This document shows, piece after piece, positions 1-5,601 of a stretch of 5,601 bases of DNA (position 1 is the first letter of the stretch; every line of letters starts with the position of its first letter). The notes beneath the pieces were generated by a model that was not told the DNA's origin, ran no database searches, and worked only from the letters and a program-made list of their open reading frames with translations. The DNA comes from an uncultured Chlorobiota bacterium (lineage in GTDB: Bacteria; Bacteroidota; Kapaibacteriia; OLB7), in contig CAMLOB010000306.1 in NCBI GenBank assembly GCA_946481475.1, forward strand, positions 1-5,601. Reading direction: 5' to 3'. The position numbers were made by a program, and so were the translations under genes.

Positions 1-3000
1 CAGCATGCGGGGAATCTTGATCAGGTCCCCGGCAAAATCGTTCACTGCGTCAATGATGTCCCGAAGCGAAATCCCCCCGAGGAGGTTGGCGTCCAGCGCC
101 TCATCGAAGAAACTTGTGGGATCGAATTTTCCGCTGGTAATCTCATCGATCTTTCCCCCGACCGTACCGAGCGAGCGGGAAAGCCCGGCGATATTCAGGT
201 TCGGCGTCGCAAGGCCTCCGGCCTTGTCGGCGTTGGTGTTGAAGGAGAGTTCGACGGTATCCTTCAGCTTTGCGAAGACCTGTCCCTTGTTTGCGTTCCC
301 TTCAATGCCGTGCTTGTAGTAGGTGTCGTGCAGTTCGATCGCCTGGAAGGCGGAAGTGCCGGTGATCTGCTCGACCGCGTCGACGCGAACACGGGTCTCG
401 GCAAAGGCCGGATAGAAGTAGGGCTGGTCGGCGTTGTAGAGGTCGTCGTTGTTCCTGTTGTTCGTGCTGCCGGTCCCGGCGGCCACCTTCGGCAGGGCGT
501 CGGGATTGTTCGTCGACTTCGTGTTCGATGTCGGAACGTCGACCGTAAACTCCACATAGTCGGTCTCGAAGGCGGTATCCCCGGTCTTCTCGCTCGGTGC
601 GTATGCGATCGTCTGACCGTAGACTTCCCGCGTTTTCCGGTCGGCATTGTACGTGCCGAGAACCGCCTGCGTCACCGAGTAGTCGAACGCCTTCTTGTTG
701 TTGACGAAGGCCAGCGGTGTGGAGAATTCGGTCAGGTTCCCGTCCCAGTCCTCGGCCACAACGTTGAAGAGAAAATCTTCCTCGTCGACCACCGGCCAGA
801 AGGCTTCGTCACCGTAACCGGAGATCTTGCTGATCCCCTGATCGGGCTGGTCAAGATTCGGCGTGATCAACGTCGTCAGCCGAACCGTCCGGAACGGCGT
901 GCGCCGTCCGTCATAAGGCTGGGCAAGAGAAGGATACTCTTTCAGCGGTTTGCGAACGACGATGTACATCCGCTGGTACATGTAGGCGATGTAGCCGTGG
1001 CGACCGAACTTTCTGATCTTCCGTTCGGTGATCTTGATCAGCGAGGCGCGGTTGCCGAAGGGGAACAGAAAACCTTTGTAGACAACCCGGACGTAGTGAT
1101 CCCGTCCCATCGTCCCGCGATGCCGCCACTCCTCGATGCTCGTGTCCGGCGGCGGCTCCCAGGTTCCCCGCGTGTTCATCCAGGCGCCGAGCGGACTCAG
1201 CATCAGACTGTCGACCGCGACAGGTTCGGGCGGGTTGTTCTTGCTTCCGTCGCCGACCGGATACTTGAAGTTGGCGCTCAGGTGGACAAGTTCGTGCCGG
1301 TCGCGACTGTTCAGACTCATCCGGAACGGAAAGTTGTTCGAGGCCGGTCCGTTGGACGGATCGGCCTGAAAATCGGGAGACCAGACGGCCCGGACGGTCC
1401 GGTAGTAGTCATCGTGCTCGTCAATTGCTCCGGTCGACTTCCGGACGCCGAGCCGGGTATGCCACAGCTCGGTCCGTCCGTTGTGCGTCACCGGCGTTGT
1501 GGAGTGGGCCCAGCCGGAATAGATATGCGGGGAGAGAATCAGCCGGTAAGGGGTCTCGATTGCGGTATGATGCTCCTTCGGCTTGATGATCTCCGGCTTC
1601 ATCGCCGCCAGGTTCAGGTAGAGATCGAACTTCGCCGCGACGTTTTCGGTCTTCAGCACCGAAAGCTGTTCCGGGTCGGCCTGCACCGAAGGGTTGTCGG
1701 CCATGACCTGGGACTTCAGGTTGATCGATCTGTTTGCATTCCCCGCCCCCCCTTCCGTCGCGGCCACATACCCCCGCTTCAGCGTGATGTTGGAATATTT
1801 CGTTCTCTCGGTCCGGGCTTCGGCACCTCCTCCGTCCGGCGCGATCATCCGATTGATCGCCTTCCCTTTCCCCCCCATGTAGACGTTGGAGATCTTTCCC
1901 TTGATCGCCTCGTTCAGATTCAATATCGAACCGATCGACGGAGATGGAGGTGGCGGCGGCGGAAGGGCCGATGGGACAACGCTCGGCGTCAGCGACGACC
2001 AGTCGAGAAGATCGGCCAGCGTATAGGGGAGTTGCGTCATGCCGGAGGGGAGGCGGAAAGCCAAACGACTTGGTCCGGCAATCCGGTGTTCGATCGGGGG
2101 GAGATCCGGATCCTCGTTTCCCCCCGCAGGCTCCTCCATGTTCTCCGGAATCTGATCGGTATTGTTCGCGTCGTTCTTTGAGGCTTCCTGTGCCTCATCG
2201 GCCTCCCAGTAGGCCCGCTCCGCAATGTTCTGCGGCGGAAAGTGGACGACCAGATAGGGGATGTTCGTCGTCGTGTTCCCGGCCGCAATGATGGTTGCCG
2301 GTCCGTTGACCTGTCCGATCTGTTGCGAGACAGGAGGGGCGGCAATGATGTTGATCGATGTCGTCTGCTGCGTTGCGGCAAGCTCCGTGATGTTGAGCTG
2401 GTATCCCTTCGTCTTCCCCTTCGATCCGCTCCCGGTCTTGATCTGCAGGTTGATGAACTCGAACCCGAGATAGAGCATGTCGGCCGGACGAAGAACCCAG
2501 ATGACGCTGCTCAGCGGGAAGGTGACGACGGCTTCCTTTTCCTCTTCCAGAACCACATCCCCTTCCTCTTCGTCGGGATCGGGAATGTCGGGAACGCCGG
2601 GGGGAAAAGCGCCGGTCGGAGTCTTTTCCGGTTCGATGCGTTCGCGGAAGAAATGGAGTCGCGTCGGACGCCGGGGCTTTGCCGGTTGAACGACGGCCCC
2701 TTTCAACGGCAACGAGGCGGCGATGAGGCTGGGTGCGCAGACCATCGACTCCACCACACCCCCTCTTCCCTGCAATTCAAAGACCCCTTCCCGCTCACCC
2801 CGACCCAGCTTCAGCCCCAGTCCTTCGGTCCGCATCGACACCGGTTTCTCCGGATAGTCGGCAACCAGCAGGGTAGTGTTCTCCTGCGGACCGAACTCGA
2901 CGGCGTAGCGGGGAATCTCCAGCGGCAGAACGAAGGGAGTTCCATCCGGCGTCTTCAGATTTCCCTGCGGTACGAATGCAACTCCTCCTTTTGCGGAATC

Positions 3001-3924
3001 ACTCCCCTCCTCCGCACCCTTCCCCCCTTCTGCGATCAATGCAACGGACCGGGATCCCCGTTTCGTCTCCTCAGCCTCGACAATGATGGTGTCAAACGCA
3101 TTGGTTCGGGCGACGAGATGCCATGCTGTTGCGCTATCCGCCTCAGGAGTAATCAGCCACTCCCTCTTCCCCCGAACCAGCGTAACGGTGGAGCGGAGAT
3201 CGGCCGGATGCTCGACGATTCCGGGAGCGCCATTCTCCGGAAGACCGAACGCAAAGCTGTCGGCAACCAGGGGCGTCGGACCGAGTCCCTGCAATTGCAG
3301 CAGTTTCTCCCCTTTGACGTTCAGACTCCAGTCCGGACGGAAGGCAGCCTCTCCCTCACCGTCAAGGAGGAGATCGCCGGACCGACCCAGATGACAGATC
3401 CGGTTGTTCAGATGGACGGTTGAGCGGAGGGGTTCCAGACCAAGCAACCATTTCTCGAACGATCCCTTGCCGCGAAACCGACCGAAATCTGCAGAAAAGC
3501 GGATACGCGAGCCGGTCACACCGCGACGAATCTCACATTCGAAGTCGAGAGGAATATCGGTCCCAGGACGTCGGGCCTTGTGCAGGGAGAGAAGAATACG
3601 CCGGTCGTTCCGGTCGATTTTCAGCGAAGGATTTCCGGCAAAGCGATCGAGGTCAATCACCCAGCGTTCAACTCCGCCGAGGAGGAAGGCAAGCCGACGC
3701 TCATCTCCCCGCATCTCGAAGTCGCCTGAGAGGGCGACCCGGGCGCTCTTCAATCCCGGAGAGGAACCGAGAACGGCCAGACCGGAGAGACCGATCATAC
3801 GACGCCTCGACATCGGAAAATGCTTGCCTGAAAGGGCTTCACCAACCGCTTCATGCGGAGTTGAAGGCAGAGTCGACAATCGGTTCCGCAGCAATGCGAA
3901 ACGGTTCAACCGGGAGCTGGACAT
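1..3924 (-). CDS. Giant multidomain protein of unknown function, N-terminal 1308 residues (3' end beyond window)
   Basis: The frame was read codon by codon. It contains no stop from 3924 to 1, and the first upstream in-frame stop is at 4015-4017. The ATG at 3924 is chosen because GGAGG lies 5 nt upstream. The product is soluble-looking, with no clear signal peptide or membrane helix. Approximate layout: residues 60-430 are beta-rich with many charged short strands; 446-464 are strongly acidic (DPDEEEGD, LEEEKE); 556-574 carry PYLVVHFPPQNIAE; 619-650 carry SRLAFRLPSG and PYTLADLLDW; 655-660 are six prolines in a Ser/Pro linker. Residues 709-718 read KYSNITLKRG, resembling the core of T4 gp19-like/Pvc1-type tail-tube proteins, although a tube protein is only about 150 residues. 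Further blocks are 790-852 (PYRLILSP, GWAH, TELWHTRLG, RAVWSPDF), 869-886 (MSLNSRDRHELVHLSANF), 954-991 (FPFGNRASLIKITERK, then a Tyr/Met-rich stretch) and 1043-1074 (ending FSTPLAFV). The last 75 residues look helical and Gly/Asn-rich. From memory, such blocks occur in other very large bacterial hypotheticals; this is unverified. No function is assigned. A structural or injection-particle-associated role is inference. Confidence 0.93.
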   Translation of the reverse strand, partial: MSSSRLNRFALLRNRLSTLPSTPHEAVGEALSGKHFPMSRRRMIGLSGLAVLGSSPGLKSARVALSGDFEMRGDERRLAFLLGGVERWVIDLDRFAGNPSLKIDRNDRRILLSLHKARRPGTDIPLDFECEIRRGVTGSRIRFSADFGRFRGKGSFEKWLLGLEPLRSTVHLNNRICHLGRSGDLLLDGEGEAAFRPDWSLNVKGEKLLQLQGLGPTPLVADSFAFGLPENGAPGIVEHPADLRSTVTLVRGKREWLITPEADSATAWHLVARTNAFDTIIVEAEETKRGSRSVALIAEGGKGAEEGSDSAKGGVAFVPQGNLKTPDGTPFVLPLEIPRYAVEFGPQENTTLLVADYPEKPVSMRTEGLGLKLGRGEREGVFELQGRGGVVESMVCAPSLIAASLPLKGAVVQPAKPRRPTRLHFFRERIEPEKTPTGAFPPGVPDIPDPDEEEGDVVLEEEKEAVVTFPLSSVIWVLRPADMLYLGFEFINLQIKTGSGSKGKTKGYQLNITELAATQQTTSINIIAAPPVSQQIGQVNGPATIIAAGNTTTNIPYLVVHFPPQNIAERAYWEADEAQEASKNDANNTDQIPENMEEPAGGNEDPDLPPIEHRIAGPSRLAFRLPSGMTQLPYTLADLLDWSSLTPSVVPSALPPPPPPSPSIGSILNLNEAIKGKISNVYMGGKGKAINRMIAPDGGGAEARTERTKYSNITLKRGYVAATEGGAGNANRSINLKSQVMADNPSVQADPEQLSVLKTENVAAKFDLYLNLAAMKPEIIKPKEHHTAIETPYRLILSPHIYSGWAHSTTPVTHNGRTELWHTRLGVRKSTGAIDEHDDYYRTVRAVWSPDFQADPSNGPASNNFPFRMSLNSRDRHELVHLSANFKYPVGDGSKNNPPEPVAVDSLMLSPLGAWMNTRGTWEPPPDTSIEEWRHRGTMGRDHYVRVVYKGFLFPFGNRASLIKITERKIRKFGRHGYIAYMYQRMYIVVRKPLKEYPSLAQPYDGRRTPFRTVRLTTLITPNLDQPDQGISKISGYGDEAFWPVVDEEDFLFNVVAEDWDGNLTEFSTPLAFVNNKKAFDYSVTQAVLGTYNADRKTREVYGQTIAYAPSEKTGDTAFETDYVEFTVDVPTSNTKSTNNPDALPKVAAGTGSTNNRNNDDLYNADQPYFYPAFAETRVRVDAVEQITGTSAFQAIELHDTYYKHGIEGNANKGQVFAKLKDTVELSFNTNADKAGGLATPNLNIAGLSRSLGTVGGKIDEITSGKFDPTSFFDEALDANLLGGISLRDIIDAVNDFAGDLIKIPRML

Positions 3925-3929
3925 CGCGG

Positions 3930-3934
3930 CCTCC
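3930..3934 (-). promoter_or_regulatory. Ribosome-binding site of the giant gene
   Basis: The minus strand reads GGAGG, a 5-nt spacer (CCGCG), then ATG. This is a near-ideal Shine-Dalgarno sequence and it decides the start at 3924. The later in-frame ATGs at 3813 and 3798 were not chosen because the 3924 start has this site and the frame is already open there. Confidence 0.8.
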
Positions 3935-3969
3935 GTAGAGGTTGTGTACTGGCAGGCGTGGCAGGGAGA

Positions 3970-3999
3970 AATATAACAGGCTTTTGCACCGCGGCACAA
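3970..3999 (-). promoter_or_regulatory. Candidate sigma70-type promoter for the giant gene
   Basis: On the minus strand TTGTGC (3994-3999) is followed by an 18-bp spacer and TATATT (3970-3975). The -10 hexamer matches TATAAT at five of six positions, while the -35 matches TTGACA only in TTG. Transcription would start near 3963, giving a leader of about 40 nt that carries the ribosome-binding site. The AT-rich patch stands out in an otherwise GC-rich region. No comparably good promoter was found for the divergent monooxygenase: TTGACT at 4212-4217 has no convincing -10 at the right distance. Confidence 0.35.
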
Positions 4000-4036
4000 G
4001 AGTTTCCGGGAATTTTATTTTGGAGGGTGAGGTTTT

Positions 4037-4176
4037 CAGCGATCAGGGATGAGCTTTCAGCAGTCAGCTATCAGCTTTGCGGCTTTGCTCCTTGCGTCCT
4101 TTGCATGAGCTATCAGCAGTCAGGAGTGAGCTTTGAGCTTTCAGCAATGAGCTTTGAGCCTTCAGCTTTCAGCAGT
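4037..4176. repeat. Heptamer-periodic repeat array (20 periods of 7 bp, SAGNNNT consensus)
   Basis: The stretch divides exactly into 7-bp units. Six units at 4037-4078 (CAGCGAT, CAGGGAT, GAGCTTT, CAGCAGT, CAGCTAT, CAGCTTT) are followed by 28 bp (four periods) of diverged sequence, then ten units at 4107-4176 (for example GAGCTAT, CAGCAGT, GAGCTTT, CAGCAAT, GAGCCTT). All 16 recognisable units fit (C/G)AGNNNT, with C at position 4 in 14 of them. The phase is kept across the diverged 28 bp. The array lies between two divergent genes. Frames across it are repeat translations rather than genes. Degenerate heptamer repeats of this AGCTTTCAGC style occur between genes in various environmental bacteria; their function is unknown. 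Confidence 0.8.
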
Positions 4177-4197
4177 CGGTTTCAAGGCGAATTGATC

Positions 4198-4231
4198 CTG
4201 ACTCTCGACTCTTGACTCCTGCCCCCGACTC
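4198..4231. repeat. Second short heptamer repeat (YYGACTC)
   Basis: CTGACTC, TCGACTC and TTGACTC follow one another directly at 4198-4218. A further CCGACTC sits at 4225-4231 after a 6-bp interruption. The first three units are in the same 7-bp phase as the array ending at 4176, separated from it by 21 bp (three periods). The word differs from the AGC-type units, so this is either a diverged end of one long heptamer tract or a second family placed beside it. It lies 44 bp upstream of the monooxygenase start. Confidence 0.6.
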
Positions 4232-4263
4232 TCCCATCACGCTCCGCTTCCGTAATTTCAGGC

Positions 4264-4268
4264 AAGGA
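4264..4268 (+). promoter_or_regulatory. Ribosome-binding site of the flavin monooxygenase gene
   Basis: AAGGA lies 7 nt before the ATG at 4276. The encoded protein begins directly with the beta strand that leads into the FAD-binding glycine loop, which is the usual family N-terminus, so this start is well supported. Confidence 0.65.
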
Positions 4269-4275
4269 TATTTCC

Positions 4276-5433
4276 ATGAACGACGTGATCATCATCGGCG
4301 GGGGAATCGGCGGCCTGGTCGCAGCAGTTGCCCTGCAGCAAGTCGGAATTCGTGCGGACGTTTACGAACAGGCGTCGGAGTTGCGGGAGGTGGGGGCGGG
4401 TTTCACGATCTGGTCAAACGCGATCAAGGCGTTGCGCCGTATCGGACTGGATGAGATGACGGTTGCAGCCGGATCCGTCCTGCGGAGGATCCACACGCTT
4501 TCGCCGAAGGGAGAGGTGATCGACTCCGAAGATATGGAGCCGATCTACCGTTCGGCCGGTGCCCCCTCGGTCTGCATCCACCGGGCGGACCTGCAACGCA
4601 TTCTGGCCGACCGGCTGGACCCCGACCGGATTCATGTGGGGAAAGAACTTGTCGGACTGGAACGAAAGGAAAAGACCGTCCTCCTCCGCTTTGCCGACGG
4701 GACCGAAGAGGAGGGGAAGATCGTTATCGGCGCGGACGGGATTCACTCGGTTGTCCGACGGGAACTCTTCGGTCCGGAAGACCCCCGCTACTCCGGATAC
4801 TACTGCTATCGCGCTCTGACCGGAGCCGATCTTCCTGAAGAGGAAGCGATCTTCGGCATGCAGCCGGGAGCACAGCTCGGATTTTTTCCGTTCGGTCGGA
4901 AGGGAGAAGTCTACTGGTTTATCTGTCCGAACGATGCGGAACGGAAATTGAGCCGCTCGGAGATCGATCACCGGAAGGTTCTGGAATCGACGGCCACGCA
5001 TCTTCCGCCCCATCTTGCAGAGATCATCCTTCGCACCCCGATTGAAGATCTGATTATCGGCGAGGCGTTCGACCGTCCGCCACAAAAGGAGTGGGGTCGG
5101 GGACCGGTGACGCTGCTCGGGGATGCGATTCACCCGACGACACCCAATCTGGGACAGGGGGCCTGTATGGCGATCGAGGACGGCATCCTCCTGGCCGACG
5201 AACTCCGGCAACATGGCGACCGTGTTGCGGGATTGCGGGCCTACGAAGCGAAGAGAAAAAAACGAACGGCAATGATCACTCGCGCATCGCAGCGCGTCGG
5301 CAGGATCTACCAATCCGAAAATCCGATCATCATCAACCTTCGAACCCTGATGTTCAGGTCCCCGGCAGCCGGATGGATCGGACGGAGCGTACAGCGGAAG
5401 TTACTGGAGTATGAGGTGCCGGAGTTGGGTTGA
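4276..5433 (+). CDS. FAD-dependent monooxygenase, class A (PHBH fold; zeaxanthin epoxidase/urate hydroxylase/salicylate hydroxylase-like)
   Basis: Predicted single-component flavoprotein that would use NAD(P)H and O2 to hydroxylate or epoxidise an organic substrate. At 385 residues it has the normal family length and appears complete. Visible fingerprints: the Rossmann GxGxxG loop at residues 8-13 (IIIGGGIGG), with Glu31 ending the second strand (VYEQ) for ribose binding; the conserved Arg103 in HRADL; the DG motif at 152-158 (GADGIHS), linked in the family to FAD and NAD(P)H binding; and the GD motif at 282-295 (GDAIHP...PNLGQG) followed by ACMAIED, contacting the FAD ribityl and pyrophosphate. 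No signal peptide is seen, so it is probably cytosolic. The central substrate-binding sheet (about 170-270) is what differs between subfamilies, so the substrate (aromatic, carotenoid, purine or polyketide-like) cannot be named. No pathway partner lies in the window. It is transcribed divergently from the giant gene, and its stop overlaps the first base of a dispersed repeat. Confidence 0.93.
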   Translation: MNDVIIIGGGIGGLVAAVALQQVGIRADVYEQASELREVGAGFTIWSNAIKALRRIGLDEMTVAAGSVLRRIHTLSPKGEVIDSEDMEPIYRSAGAPSVCIHRADLQRILADRLDPDRIHVGKELVGLERKEKTVLLRFADGTEEEGKIVIGADGIHSVVRRELFGPEDPRYSGYYCYRALTGADLPEEEAIFGMQPGAQLGFFPFGRKGEVYWFICPNDAERKLSRSEIDHRKVLESTATHLPPHLAEIILRTPIEDLIIGEAFDRPPQKEWGRGPVTLLGDAIHPTTPNLGQGACMAIEDGILLADELRQHGDRVAGLRAYEAKRKKRTAMITRASQRVGRIYQSENPIIINLRTLMFRSPAAGWIGRSVQRKLLEYEVPELG

Positions 5434-5482
5434 GAGTCGCGGTAGCCGTCGGTCTTCAGCCGACGCGGGAGGCCCGGAGGAT
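5433..5482. repeat. 50-bp dispersed repeat, copy 1, with internal hairpin
   Basis: Matches 5552-5601 at 48 of 50 positions. It contains an inverted repeat, CGTCGG (5447-5452) and CCGACG (5460-5465), around a 7-nt loop. It begins on the last base of the monooxygenase stop codon. There is no T-run after the stem, so it is not a canonical intrinsic terminator, though it could stabilise or end the transcript 3' end. The 69 bp between the two copies (5483-5551) shows no gene. Confidence 0.8.
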
Positions 5483-5551
5483 GGCGAGGGATCCGGTGCA
5501 GAGTCGAAGCGAGGGAGTTGAATGGTTGGGGGTTTGATAGTTCAATAGTCA

Positions 5552-5601
5552 AGAGTCGCGGTAGCCGTCGGTCTTTAGCCGACGCAGGAGGCCCGGAGGA
5601 T
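5552..5601. repeat. 50-bp dispersed repeat, copy 2 (may continue beyond window)
   Basis: Direct copy of 5433-5482, offset by 119 bp. The two differences are C to T in the loop (CTTCAG versus CTTTAG) and G to A after the stem (GCGGGA versus GCAGGA). The stem arms CGTCGG (5566-5571) and CCGACG (5579-5584) are unchanged, so both changes lie outside the stem. Because the match reaches the last base, the true repeat may be longer. Confidence 0.75.

Noticed and set aside
1746..1875. Phase-variable G-tracts (G7 at 1746-1752 and G6 at 1870-1875 on the coding strand)
   Set aside because: Both tracts are short, encode ordinary Gly-rich stretches and leave the frame intact. Nothing else suggests phase variation.
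310..2181. Long plus-strand open frame (623 codons)
   Set aside because: It reads the exact codon complement of the minus-strand giant gene. It stays open because that gene almost never uses TCA, TTA or CTA. Its translation is Arg/Val/Gly-rich without domain features, and no ribosome-binding site was evident.
2242..3423. Second long plus-strand open frame (393 codons)
   Set aside because: Same antisense register as the frame at 310-2181; it ends where the sense gene uses a TCA codon (3421-3423). The protein shows no recognisable domain.
3958..4215. Small plus-strand open frame over the intergenic region
   Set aside because: Its sequence (repeated SYQ, SFELSAMSFE) is a translation of the heptamer repeats, so it is not a credible gene.
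4037..4231. CRISPR array
   Set aside because: The period is 7 bp with degenerate contiguous units. There are no repeats of CRISPR length and no unique spacers.
4414..5313. Minus-strand open frame opposite the monooxygenase (299 codons)
   Set aside because: The plus-strand frame carries all FAD-binding fingerprints in order, so the antisense frame is a shadow.
5447..5465. Intrinsic terminator for the monooxygenase
   Set aside because: There is a stem-loop right after the stop, but no T-run follows it, and the same element is repeated 119 bp later. It is better described as a dispersed repeat.

Overview
This is a bacterial window with moderately high GC (roughly 55-60% judged by eye, not counted). 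The large gene uses TTA, CTA and TCA codons very rarely. The taxon cannot be fixed from the sequence. Short dispersed repeats next to genes, a very large gene of unknown function and a zeaxanthin-epoxidase-like flavin monooxygenase would suit an environmental bacterium with a repeat-rich genome. A planctomycete is one guess, from memory of similar GTCGG...CCGAC hairpin repeats, and it is weak.

Layout: (1) 1-3924, minus strand: one uninterrupted reading frame that starts at an ATG with a strong ribosome-binding site and runs off the left edge. It encodes the first 1308 residues of a giant protein whose stop lies outside the window. (2) 3925-4275: a 351-bp divergent intergenic region. It holds a candidate promoter for the giant gene and a strikingly regular 7-bp periodic repeat array, followed by a second heptamer family. 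(3) 4276-5433, plus strand: a complete 385-residue class A FAD-dependent monooxygenase with all three family fingerprints. (4) 5433-5601: two copies (48/50 identical) of a hairpin-containing 50-bp direct repeat. The first abuts the monooxygenase stop codon and the second runs into the right edge.

The two genes are divergent and separated by repeats, so nothing here shows that they work together. The giant protein is the main unknown. It has no transmembrane segments or recognisable enzyme motifs. It has acidic and polyproline linkers between beta-rich blocks, and one decapeptide (residues 709-718) that resembles the core motif of phage-type tail-tube proteins. A link to a contractile injection or tail-like particle is a testable inference, not an established annotation. 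Long open frames on the plus strand across 1-3900 are antisense shadows of this gene.
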